Assembly (NCBI GenBank): GCA_001735895.1
Contig: DS021200.1
Location: 158,670 to 218,315 of the forward strand
Length of the DNA stretch: 59,646 bases
Direction: 5' to 3'
Source of the DNA: Olavius algarvensis Gamma 3 endosymbiont
GTDB taxonomy: Bacteria > Pseudomonadota > Gammaproteobacteria > GCA-001735895
The notes under the pieces: model-generated
The model's database searches: none
Seen by the model: only the letters and a program-made list of their open reading frames with translations
Told to the model about the DNA's origin: nothing
Program-made: the position numbers and the translations under genes
Shown here: positions 1 to 8,193 of the stretch, piece by piece
How positions within the stretch are numbered: the first letter of the stretch is position 1
How the letters are laid out: each line of letters opens with the position of its first letter

Positions 1-287
1 CGTCTTGACAAAACCGGATTACGGCGTTGATTGGCATCCGACAGGGTGGAACGCCGGATCGGCCCCGTGCCTAAATGGTAATGATGGGCTGCCTGGGCGT
101 TGAAACCCGTCTCGAGCTCTCTCAGGCTACGGACGCCTGAGATCTGGCCGTATAACAATGCCAATAGGTGGTCATAGGGCTTGAAGGATTTATCGTAACG
201 GCCAGCCTGGAGGCTAGACGAAATTCGATCAATCAAATTACGCGGAAGGGCTTCTAAAAGTTGATGAAATCGAGTATTACTGTACAC
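1..287 (-). CDS. IS4-family transposase, N-terminal part (cut by window edge)
   Basis: Reading leftward from a GTG at 287, the frame stays open to the window edge and gives about 95 residues typical of the N-terminal (DUF4372-type) domain of IS4-family transposases. Recognisable stretches are the start VYSNTRFHQLLEALPR, then YDHLLALLYGQISGVRSLRELE and a HYHLGTGPIRRSTLSDAN stretch. GTG was chosen because an AGGA sits about 9 nt upstream and no ATG is available. The catalytic DDE domain would lie outside the window, so I cannot say whether the element is intact. The IS end nearest glnS was not located. Confidence 0.75.
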   Translation of the reverse strand, partial: MYSNTRFHQLLEALPRNLIDRISSSLQAGRYDKSFKPYDHLLALLYGQISGVRSLRELETGFNAQAAHHYHLGTGPIRRSTLSDANQRRNPVLSR

Positions 288-525
288 CTTGTTGTTCCTT
301 TTGTTTTTGAGTTCGCACTCGGGGTTGTAACCCCAAACATTAGGAACAGCAAGACCTTTACTTCCTTCTTCAGTTTTTCCCCGGACAGCTATGCGCGCAA
401 GCGGGGACCTTGCAATGACGGGATGACGTGATTCGTGGGGATGGGCCGTTTAGCGGGCAAACCGATTCAGCTTTAGTCCCGGATCGGTTAAAATCCGGCG
501 ATTCGATTTCCTGGCTGAAAATTCA
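288..525. other. Leader between IS4 transposase and glnS
   Basis: No gene is seen here. A GGGGTT-GT-AACCCC hairpin (321-334) lies in the transposase leader. A second inverted repeat, CCGGAT (479-484) with ATCCGG (493-498), sits 27 nt before the glnS start codon and could form a leader hairpin. The glnS promoter must lie between the IS end and about 490, but I see no convincing -35/-10 pair. The IS may therefore have replaced the native upstream region. Confidence 0.4.
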
Positions 526-2205
526 ATGTCCGAATCCAGCGCTGACGCAAGCGACAGTTCCAATTTTATCCGCGATATGATCGACGCCGACCTGGCCGCG
601 AACCGGGTATCGACCGTGGTTACCCGGTTTCCGCCGGAACCCAACGGCTACCTGCATATCGGGCACGCCAAGTCCATTTGTCTCAATTTCGGCATCGCGC
701 GCGATTATGGCGGTTACTGCAATCTGCGTTTCGACGACACCAACCCGGAAAAAGAAGAGCAGGAATACATCGACTCGATTCGCCGCGACGTCGAGTGGCT
801 GGGTTTCGAGTGGCACGGCAATCCGTTCGCGTCGGATTACTTCGATCAGCTATACGGCTTTGCCATCGACTTGATCAAACAGGGTAAGGCCTATGTCGAC
901 AGCCAGAACGCCGAGGAAATCCGTGCCGGACGCGGCACTCTGAAGACCCCCGGCGAAGACGGTCCCTACCGCAATCGCAGCGTCGCGGAAAACCTGCAAT
1001 TGTTCGAGGCGATGAGGAACGATGAATTCGACGACGGCGAACATGTGCTGCGTGCTAAAATCGACATGCAGTCGCCGAATATCAATATGCGCGATCCGGT
1101 ATTGTACCGCATTCGCCACGTGACCCATCACAATACCGGCGATAAGTGGTGCATCTACCCGCTCTACGACTTTACCCATGGCCTGTCCGACGCGATCGAA
1201 GGCGTCACCCATTCGCTATGCACGCTGGAATTTGAAGATCATCGCCCGCTCTACGACTGGATTCTCGATAATCTCGAAACCCCGTCCCGTCCGCGGCAAA
1301 CCGAGTTTGCGCGGCTGCAGCTGGAGTTTTCTTTGACCAGCAAACGCAAGCTCAACGCCCTGGTCAGCGAGGGCCACGTCAGCGGCTGGGACGATCCGCG
1401 CATGCTGACCATCTCAGGCATGCGGCGGCGCGGTTTTACCCCGGAGTCGATCGTCAACTTTTGCGATATGATCGGCGTCACCAAGAAGGACAGCACCATC
1501 GAAATGGGGGTGCTCGAAACCGCGCTGCGCGACGATCTCAATGCCCGCGCGGTACGGCGCATGGCGGTGATCAACCCGCTTAAGGTCGTAATCGAAAATT
1601 ATCCCGCGGACCGGGAAGAAGTGTTCAAAGGCGCTAACCACCCGCAAAACCCGGATTACGGCACCCGTGAGATACCCTTCGCGCGTGAGATTTACATCGA
1701 ACGCGACGATTTCATGGAGGATGCGCCGCGTAAGTTTTTCCGTCTGAGCCCGGGTCGCGAGGTACGACTGCGCTTTGCCTATTACATCACCTGCCAGCGA
1801 GTCATTAAAAATCCCGACGGTGAAATCGAGTCGTTAATCTGCACCTACGACCCGGAAAGCCGCGGCGGTAGCAGTCCCGACGGTCGCAAGGTCAAGGGCA
1901 CGATTCACTGGGTTAGCGCGCGCCACGCGGTGGACGCGACGGTCAATCTTTACGACCGCCTGTTCACCGTGCCGAACCCGGGTGCGGCGGCTGACTTGCA
2001 TCGGGTGCTCAACCCCGACTCCCGCGTCGTCATGGATAACGCCAAGTTCGAAGCCGCGATCGAGTTGACCGATAACCCGCTCGCCTACCAGTTCGAACGC
2101 CTGGGTTATTTCGTCAGCGATTATGATTCGACCGTCGAACGGCCGATTTTCAATCGCACCATGACCTTGCGCGACAGTTGGGCGAAGATCGGGCAAGCGC
2201 AGTAA
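526..2205 (+). CDS. glnS: Glutaminyl-tRNA synthetase
   Basis: Class I aminoacyl-tRNA synthetase that charges tRNA-Gln with glutamine in the cytoplasm. The 559 residues match the usual length of bacterial GlnRS. The ATP-binding HIGH motif is at residues 44-47, within [15 protein letters not shown]. The KMSKS loop appears as LTSKR at residues 270-274, where E. coli has VMSKR. The middle and C-terminal parts carry the expected anticodon-binding beta-barrel sequence. The ATG at 526 precedes [12 protein letters not shown] and fits the family start; the ribosome-binding site is weak. The following acyltransferase starts within 15 nt, so the two are probably co-transcribed. Confidence 0.97.
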   Translation: MSESSADASDSSNFIRDMIDADLAANRVSTVVTRFPPEPNGYLHIGHAKSICLNFGIARDYGGYCNLRFDDTNPEKEEQEYIDSIRRDVEWLGFEWHGNPFASDYFDQLYGFAIDLIKQGKAYVDSQNAEEIRAGRGTLKTPGEDGPYRNRSVAENLQLFEAMRNDEFDDGEHVLRAKIDMQSPNINMRDPVLYRIRHVTHHNTGDKWCIYPLYDFTHGLSDAIEGVTHSLCTLEFEDHRPLYDWILDNLETPSRPRQTEFARLQLEFSLTSKRKLNALVSEGHVSGWDDPRMLTISGMRRRGFTPESIVNFCDMIGVTKKDSTIEMGVLETALRDDLNARAVRRMAVINPLKVVIENYPADREEVFKGANHPQNPDYGTREIPFAREIYIERDDFMEDAPRKFFRLSPGREVRLRFAYYITCQRVIKNPDGEIESLICTYDPESRGGSSPDGRKVKGTIHWVSARHAVDATVNLYDRLFTVPNPGAAADLHRVLNPDSRVVMDNAKFEAAIELTDNPLAYQFERLGYFVSDYDSTVERPIFNRTMTLRDSWAKIGQAQ

Positions 2206-2218
2206 ATTGCAGCAACCG

Positions 2219-3073
2219 ATGCTTCAACGCTGGCTCGAGCTACTGTCGCGTTTTTCGCTGCGAAACCAGTACCGGCTGGCCGAATTGATCAGCCTGTTCT
2301 TAAGCAATACTTCGAACCAGGTTTCCCGCCAGGCGCGCGCGAATATTCGCCTGTGTTTCGCCGATCTGGAACCTTCAGCGCAGCGGGTGCTGTATCGCGA
2401 TGTCATGCGCCATACCTGTTATGCGATGACCGAACTGGCGGCCGTGTGGTGCTGGCCGGTGGAACGGGTGCTGGAGCGAATCACCTCGACCGATATTTGC
2501 GATGAATTCCTGCGCTCGAGCCGCGCCCGCATTATCCTGGCGCCCCATCTCGGCAGCTGGGAAACTCTGGCGCTCTGGCTAGGCCATAACAGCAACGCGA
2601 TCATGTTGTACAAGCGGCGTAAAAACCGGGAGCTCGACAGCTTCATCCGGCAGGCGCGCGCGCGTAGCGGCGGCAGTCTGGTACCGACCAAGAAACGCGG
2701 CCTGCGCCAGCTACTGATCGGGTTGAAGGACGGCAAGAGCCTGATGATACTGCCGGATCAGAAACCGGGCGGTAAAAAGGCTTACATCGAATCCCGCTTT
2801 TTCGGTTTTAGCGCGCCGACCACCACGCTGGTGCAAAATCTGTGCAGCAAGATAGACTGCGATGTATTCATTGCTAACATGTGCCGCAGCGAGCCGCCGG
2901 GCGAATTCAGCCTGCAGATCCGCCCGCTGGAACATGCGCGGCTGGCGGCGGACGACATCGCGAGCGCGCAATACATGAACGATCGGATCGAGGCGCTGGT
3001 GCGGCGGCAACTGGCGCAGTATCAATGGGGCTATCGCCGCTTTGATTCCAGGGTTTACGCCGCGGCGAAATAA
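2219..3073 (+). CDS. LpxL/HtrB-type lysophospholipid acyltransferase family protein
   Basis: Member of the lipid A biosynthesis acyltransferase family, which transfers a fatty acyl chain to a lipid acceptor at the inner membrane. The H(X)4E catalytic motif is present as HLGSWE (residues 110-115 from this start), followed by PDQKPGGKKAYIESRFFG, which corresponds to the substrate-binding segment of LpxL. ATG at 2219 is preferred; an in-frame TTG at 2207 would add four residues, and neither has a strong ribosome-binding site. The 284-residue length is slightly short for true LpxL. The gene lies directly upstream of an MMPL/RND exporter, so the acceptor could be a lipid other than lipid A. Confidence 0.8.
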   Translation: MLQRWLELLSRFSLRNQYRLAELISLFLSNTSNQVSRQARANIRLCFADLEPSAQRVLYRDVMRHTCYAMTELAAVWCWPVERVLERITSTDICDEFLRSSRARIILAPHLGSWETLALWLGHNSNAIMLYKRRKNRELDSFIRQARARSGGSLVPTKKRGLRQLLIGLKDGKSLMILPDQKPGGKKAYIESRFFGFSAPTTTLVQNLCSKIDCDVFIANMCRSEPPGEFSLQIRPLEHARLAADDIASAQYMNDRIEALVRRQLAQYQWGYRRFDSRVYAAAK

Positions 3074-3086
3074 GGATAAAAAAAAC

Positions 3087-5519
3087 ATGCTCTCCAAGTT
3101 TATCTGGGCCTACGACCGGCTGGTGCTGAAGCAGCCGCTGGCGACGCTGATCGCCCTGACCGCCGTCATTGTCTATTTCCTGCTGTTTATCCCCGACTTC
3201 GAACTCGACGCCTCGGCCGATTCACTGGTGCTGGAAAACGACACTAGCCTGCAATACTACCGCAGCGTGCGTGAACGTTACGGCTCCGACGACTTCCTGA
3301 TCGTCACCTATAGCCCGCGGGATGAACTCTTCAGCCCGCAGGTGCTGGCCGATATTACCCGGCTGCGCGGCGAACTGATCGCGCTGGAGCAAATCGACTC
3401 GGTAGTCAGCCTGCTCGATGTCCCGCTGGTCGACAGCCCGCCGATGACGCTGAGCGAAATCTCGCGCCGGGTGCGCACCCTGGAAAGCGACGACGTCGAT
3501 ATCGGGCTTGCCGAACGGGAAATGCGGCATAGCCCGCTCTACCAAAACCTGGTGGTCAACAGTCAGGGCGATACCACCGCGATGCAGTTGAATCTGGTAA
3601 GCAATCGAAAACTGATTGATCTGATCAATAGTCGCGACAGCTTATACGCCAAACTGGGCACTAATCCGGAGGCGCGCGCGCGCCTCGACGAACTGTCGGC
3701 ACAGATCAAGATCGAAAACCTGGCGCAAAAGCTGCGGCTTGAAAAATCCATTGCCGAAGTTCGCGCCGTGATGGAGCGGTACCGCGGCAAGGCCACGCTT
3801 TACCTCGGCGGGGTGCCGATGATCGCCTCCGATTCGATCGAGTTCATCCGCAGCGATCTCAAGGTTTTCGGCGCCGGTGTGGTGCTGTTTATCGTGATCA
3901 TCCTGGCGTTTTCGTTCAGGAATTTACGCTGGGTGGTGCTGCCGCTAGCGGTGTGTCTGACCAGCGCCATGACGATGATGGGTTACCTCGGCTGGGCGCA
4001 ATGGTCGGTAACGGTGGTGTCGTCGAATTTCATCTCGCTGCTGCTAATCATCACGCTGTCGCTGATTATTCACCTGGTGGTGCGCTACCGCGAACTCGCG
4101 ATGATCAAACCCGAGGCCGAGCAATATGAACTGGTCAGCGAAACCGTGCATAGCAAGTTCACACCGAGTTTCTATACCGCGATTACCACCATGGTGGCCT
4201 TCGGTTCATTACTGGTCAGCGGGATTCGCCCCGTCATCGATTTCGGCTGGATGATGGTCATCGGCATTAGCCTGTCCTTCGTGCTGGCATTCACGCTGTT
4301 TCCGGCCGCGCTAATGCTGCTGCCGCGGCTCAACACCCGCAGCAAGAAAGACATGACCGGTGCGGTAACAGCCGGAATTGCCCATTTTATCCAGCACCGC
4401 ACCCGCGCCACGCTGCTGCTCTTCGTCGGGCTGATTATCGTCGCCTTAACCGGAATCCCGCGACTTTCGGTGGAAAACCGATTTATCGACTATTACAAGG
4501 ACAGCACCGAGATTTATCAGGGCATGACCCTGATCGACACCAAGCTCGGCGGCACCACGCCGATGGACGTCATCATCGATGCACCGGCCGACGAAGTGCT
4601 GACGGAAGACGAGATTTACGACGTCGCCGACATCACTTCGAACAGTTACTGGTTCAATCGCGACGGCTTGCGCGAAGTGGCCCGCTTTCATCAGTACCTG
4701 GACGAGTTGCCGGAAACCGGCAAGGTGTTATCGGTGCACACCGCCATGCAAATGCTGGAGTCGTTAAATGACGGCAAGCCCTATAACGATTTCAAGCTCG
4801 CGGTGGTCTACAAGCGCCTGCCCGAGGATGTGAAACAGGCGCTGATAACGCCCTATCTGTCGGCGGACGGCAACCAGCTGCGTTTCAGCATCCGCCTGTA
4901 CGAATCCGACAAATCGCTGCGCCGCCAGGAGTTGATCGAGAAAATATACTTCGACCTGACCAACGAGTACGGACTCGCGCCGGAGCAGGTCACCATCTCG
5001 GGCATGGCGGTACTCTACAATAATCTGCTGCAAAGCCTGTTTCGCTCGCAAATTCTGACCCTGGGCGCGGTCTTCGGCGCGATCCTGCTGATGTTCATCG
5101 CTTTGTTTCGGGCGGTGCGATTATCGCTGGCCGCGATCGTGCCGAATATTATCGCCGCCGGCCTGATCCTCGGTTTGATGGGTTGGATCGGCATCCCGCT
5201 CGACATCATGACGATTACCATCGCCGCGATTAATATCGGCATCGGCGTCGACGATTCGATTCACTATATCCACCGCTTTCGCGGCGAATTCTTACAGGAC
5301 CGTAATTTCTGGGAAGCGATCAAACGCTGCCATAACAGTATCGCGCGCGCGATGTACTACACCTCGGTAACCGTGGTGCTGGGATTTTCGATCCTGGCGC
5401 TGTCGAATTTCATCCCGACGATCTATTTCGGAATATTGAGCGGGTTGGCGATGGTTACCGCGCTCATCGCCAACCTGATGCTACTGCCGATCCTGATCGC
5501 GCGATTCCGGTTGAGCTGA
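3087..5519 (+). CDS. MMPL/RND-superfamily exporter
   Basis: Large integral membrane protein (810 residues) of the predicted-exporter branch of the RND superfamily, probably proton-driven export of a lipid or hydrophobic compound. One N-terminal transmembrane helix is followed by a periplasmic domain and a five- to six-helix bundle; this arrangement is then repeated. The second bundle contains the characteristic GIGVDDSIHYIHRFRGE segment after TM helices. The start at 3087 is chosen because TAAGGATAAAAAAAAC places AAGGA just upstream; an earlier in-frame ATG at 3042 lies inside the acyltransferase gene. No periplasmic adaptor or outer-membrane gene is adjacent, as is usual for MMPL-like rather than HAE1 transporters. 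Confidence 0.88.
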   Translation: MLSKFIWAYDRLVLKQPLATLIALTAVIVYFLLFIPDFELDASADSLVLENDTSLQYYRSVRERYGSDDFLIVTYSPRDELFSPQVLADITRLRGELIALEQIDSVVSLLDVPLVDSPPMTLSEISRRVRTLESDDVDIGLAEREMRHSPLYQNLVVNSQGDTTAMQLNLVSNRKLIDLINSRDSLYAKLGTNPEARARLDELSAQIKIENLAQKLRLEKSIAEVRAVMERYRGKATLYLGGVPMIASDSIEFIRSDLKVFGAGVVLFIVIILAFSFRNLRWVVLPLAVCLTSAMTMMGYLGWAQWSVTVVSSNFISLLLIITLSLIIHLVVRYRELAMIKPEAEQYELVSETVHSKFTPSFYTAITTMVAFGSLLVSGIRPVIDFGWMMVIGISLSFVLAFTLFPAALMLLPRLNTRSKKDMTGAVTAGIAHFIQHRTRATLLLFVGLIIVALTGIPRLSVENRFIDYYKDSTEIYQGMTLIDTKLGGTTPMDVIIDAPADEVLTEDEIYDVADITSNSYWFNRDGLREVARFHQYLDELPETGKVLSVHTAMQMLESLNDGKPYNDFKLAVVYKRLPEDVKQALITPYLSADGNQLRFSIRLYESDKSLRRQELIEKIYFDLTNEYGLAPEQVTISGMAVLYNNLLQSLFRSQILTLGAVFGAILLMFIALFRAVRLSLAAIVPNIIAAGLILGLMGWIGIPLDIMTITIAAINIGIGVDDSIHYIHRFRGEFLQDRNFWEAIKRCHNSIARAMYYTSVTVVLGFSILALSNFIPTIYFGILSGLAMVTALIANLMLLPILIARFRLS

Positions 5520-5570
5520 GCCGGTAGCGCGGTTAATATTGCCGGCTTCGAAAATACGGCCAGTCAAACC

Positions 5571-5963
5571 ATGAACGAAATACAGATTCCGATTTCTCCC
5601 GGCGAGTTACTCGACAAGATCACCATTTTGCAGATCAAAGCGGAACGGATCAGCGATGCGGCCAAGGTAGCGAATGTCAAAACCGAACTCGATATGCTGA
5701 GCAAGGTTTGGCATCAGGCGGTCGCGGCCGACGCCGAAATCATCGCGCTTACCGCCGAACTCAAGTCGATCAACGAGGCATTGTGGGAAATCGAGGACGA
5801 TATCCGCGACGAGGAACGCAACAAACGTTTCGGCGAGCGCTTCATCGAGCTGGCGCGCGCGGTATATGTCACCAACGATGAACGCGCCAACGCCAAAAAA
5901 AAGGTTAACCTGCACCTGAACTCGAGTATCGTCGAGGAAAAGTCGTACCAGGACTACCAGTAA
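5571..5963 (+). CDS. DUF6165 family protein
   Basis: Small, predicted soluble, helical protein of 130 residues with no signal peptide. The start MNEIQIPISPGELLDKITIL followed by charged coiled-coil-like helices is typical of the DUF6165 family, whose members often sit in glycan or LPS-core gene clusters. Its function is not known. It ends 14 nt before the ATG of the GT9 glycosyltransferase, which supports co-transcription and a role linked to surface glycan assembly (inference). The gap before it (5520-5570) holds a weak AGCCGG/CCGGCT inverted repeat and no T-run. Confidence 0.75.
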   Translation: MNEIQIPISPGELLDKITILQIKAERISDAAKVANVKTELDMLSKVWHQAVAADAEIIALTAELKSINEALWEIEDDIRDEERNKRFGERFIELARAVYVTNDERANAKKKVNLHLNSSIVEEKSYQDYQ

Positions 5964-5977
5964 CGGCATTGCCGCCA

Positions 5978-7009
5978 ATGCCAGAACCCAATCCCCTGGT
6001 TTGTCGCTTCGGTGCCTTCGGCGACATGGTTATGATTACGCCTTTGCTCAAGCACCTCTACCGGCGCTCGGGTCTGGCCTGCGATATTGTCGCCATCGGG
6101 GCCTGGAACCGATTATTGTTCGAACAAATGCCATATGTGCGTCAGGTATTCACCATCGAGTCACGCGCCAGGCCCTATTGGATCAACCCCGGCCAACGCG
6201 AGCTGGTGGCTACGCTTAAAGCACAGCGGCATCTATTCGCCTGGATTTGCGAAACCGATAGCCGCTCTTATCGTTTGCTGGCGCGGGCCGGCATCAAGCG
6301 CAGCAGCAGTGCAACCCAACTCGATCTGGCCGCGGTAAAGGCCGAACACTATTGTGAAAAATGGCTGCGCCTGGCGAACCTGTCACCCGCCGGTTTCGAA
6401 TATCCCCAACTAGCGCCGCCAAACCTCGATACCGAGCTGTTTGTCAGTGACGAGGAAGTCGAGGCTTGCCGTCAATGGTTGCGGCGGCGCGGCCTGGACC
6501 CGGACGCCCCGATAGTCTGCATTCAGGCCGGCAGCAAGCGCACCACTCGCCGCAGTAAGGCCGACCGCAAAAGTAATACCAAGTTCTGGCATCAAAGCAA
6601 CTGGGCGCAGGTGATCGAAGGGCTGCTCGAACATAAACCCGAAACGCAAGTGCTGCTGTGCGGCGTGCCGGCCGAGGCCGACATGTGTGATGCCATTTTA
6701 GCGCACTGCAAGGCCAGCGATCGGGTTCAATCGGCCGCGCAAGACCTGCCGTTGCGGCGCCTGTTGGCCCTGCTGAGCCTGGCGCACAGCTGTATTTCGG
6801 TGGATACCGGTCCGGCGCACGCCGCCGCCGCGCTCAACTGCCCGCTAGTCGTGTTATTCGGCAAGGCAAATCCGGGGCGGTTTCGCCCGATCAGCAGCCA
6901 AAGCCCGGTAGCGGTCATCACCGGAGAGGCTGAAAATTCCGAGCCCGACATCAGCCGAATTACGCCTCGACAAGTGCTCGACAGCTGGATTTCGAATTTG
7001 AGTCTCTAA
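5978..7009 (+). CDS. Glycosyltransferase family 9 (heptosyltransferase-like)
   Basis: GT9-type, GT-B-fold transferase of 343 residues. GT9 enzymes add heptose or another sugar to LPS core in the cytoplasm. The N-terminal domain begins with the usual RFGAFGDMVMITPLLKHLYR. The C-terminal donor-binding domain carries DTGPAHAAAALNCPLVVLFG near residue 276, the family hallmark. ATG at 5978 is taken as the start; an in-frame TTG nine bases earlier is less likely. It does not look close enough to WaaC, WaaF or WaaQ to assign a donor or acceptor. It converges on torT with 42 nt between them. Confidence 0.85.
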   Translation: MPEPNPLVCRFGAFGDMVMITPLLKHLYRRSGLACDIVAIGAWNRLLFEQMPYVRQVFTIESRARPYWINPGQRELVATLKAQRHLFAWICETDSRSYRLLARAGIKRSSSATQLDLAAVKAEHYCEKWLRLANLSPAGFEYPQLAPPNLDTELFVSDEEVEACRQWLRRRGLDPDAPIVCIQAGSKRTTRRSKADRKSNTKFWHQSNWAQVIEGLLEHKPETQVLLCGVPAEADMCDAILAHCKASDRVQSAAQDLPLRRLLALLSLAHSCISVDTGPAHAAAALNCPLVVLFGKANPGRFRPISSQSPVAVITGEAENSEPDISRITPRQVLDSWISNLSL

Positions 7010-7051
7010 CTCCAGCCAACAAGAGTGGCCGGATTGATTTAAATCCAAGTG

Positions 7052-8116
7052 CTAAGGCCAGACAAAGGCCGGCGAAAAAGAAGGCGGCGCCAGCGAATCC
7101 AATATATTGAATGCCTGCCAGTTAGCTTGATCGATCATCTGGATTTGCGGGCCGGTGTGTCTCAGGAGATCGCGTCCTTCCAAGATGCGCACTGCCTGAT
7201 CGATCGAAATACGACCCTGCATCACGGGTGCGTCGGTGGGTGCGGCGAGAATGCGTCCACGCCGAATGCCGCGATATACCGCCGGGGTAAAATAAGTCGA
7301 AACAACCTCGATTTGACGATTGAGGTTGCGATTGCGCAAGGTACTGATAGCCGCTTCGGCCATCAGCGCATTACCGACGATATAGTCAACCTGCGGGTGA
7401 CTTTCCAGCACTTCCTGTACCAGGGTTCGCTGGATTTCCTTACCGGTATCACCCCATTTGGTTATGACAATCTCGACTGCGCTATCTTTCAGGCCCTGCT
7501 TGAATCCGGTTTCGATAAAATCGACCCAACCCGCACCCTGCGGTCCGGGGAACCAGGCCACCGTTACCGGTTCGCTTCCGGCTTGGTGTTTGCGCGCGAG
7601 ATACTCGCCGGTTACCTGACCCATAGTGGTCCAGGATACGCCGGACTTTGCGCTAATTCCGGTATCTTCAATATCGTTTACGGTCGCCAATACGGGCATT
7701 TTTTTGGCAATCCTGGTAATGCTTCGATTGAGTCCCCGAAATGAAACCGTACCGACGATCAAGGCATCGGCGCCTTGGGTAGTGCACTGTTCTATTTGCT
7801 GCCGCTGGCGTTCGAGATTGGGATAACCACCCGCTTCGACCAGGGTAAACGAGATACCGAGTCGGCGTGCTTCCTGCACCATGCCGTAGTTTACGTTCAA
7901 CCAATAGGCGTCTTTCAAGTGCGGGTAGGAAATACAGAGATGCCATTTCCGGCTGGCTGCGGTGGTCGGTTGATAATCGATCATTCGACTATCGCTGGAA
8001 TAGTCAAACGGTGTCGCCCAGGTTTCGAGCTTCCAAACCTCGGCCCTGGCAGTAGGGGCTGCGATTAGTATGACTAAAAGACAGGCAAGAATTGGAAAAA
8101 AATAGAAGCTTTTCAA
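7052..8116 (-). CDS. torT: TorT-like periplasmic TMAO sensor protein
   Basis: Periplasmic-binding-protein-like sensor that in E. coli binds TMAO and signals to TorS. From the TTG at 8116 the product is 354 residues and starts with a clean signal peptide, MKSFYFFPILACLLVILIAA then PTARA; AGGA lies 5-6 nt upstream of this TTG. A longer frame from an ATG at 8218 has no signal peptide at its start and would overlap the torS start, so it was rejected. The mature protein has the sugar-binding-type fold of TorT (HLCISYPHLKDAYWLNVNYG; ADALIVGTVSF; DYIVGNALMAEAA). It is divergent from torS, as in other tor systems. The ligand is inferred from the family and neighbours. Confidence 0.85.
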   Translation of the reverse strand: MKSFYFFPILACLLVILIAAPTARAEVWKLETWATPFDYSSDSRMIDYQPTTAASRKWHLCISYPHLKDAYWLNVNYGMVQEARRLGISFTLVEAGGYPNLERQRQQIEQCTTQGADALIVGTVSFRGLNRSITRIAKKMPVLATVNDIEDTGISAKSGVSWTTMGQVTGEYLARKHQAGSEPVTVAWFPGPQGAGWVDFIETGFKQGLKDSAVEIVITKWGDTGKEIQRTLVQEVLESHPQVDYIVGNALMAEAAISTLRNRNLNRQIEVVSTYFTPAVYRGIRRGRILAAPTDAPVMQGRISIDQAVRILEGRDLLRHTGPQIQMIDQANWQAFNILDSLAPPSFSPAFVWP

Positions 8117-8156
8117 TATTTTCCTGACAGTAAAACCTGAGGTGAAAACATTGTAC

Positions 8157-8179
8157 CCTTGCAATTTGCGACTGCAAGG
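8157..8179. promoter_or_regulatory. Inverted repeat in the torT-torS divergent region
   Basis: Perfect 7-bp arms CCTTGCA (8157-8163) and TGCAAGG (8173-8179) separated by 9 bp, ending 14 bp before the torS ATG. It could be an operator in the shared 77-bp intergenic region or a hairpin in the torS leader. It does not resemble the decamers upstream of tmoX, so I do not assign it to TorR. Confidence 0.35.
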
Positions 8180-8193
8180 TGCAGCATTTTGAA

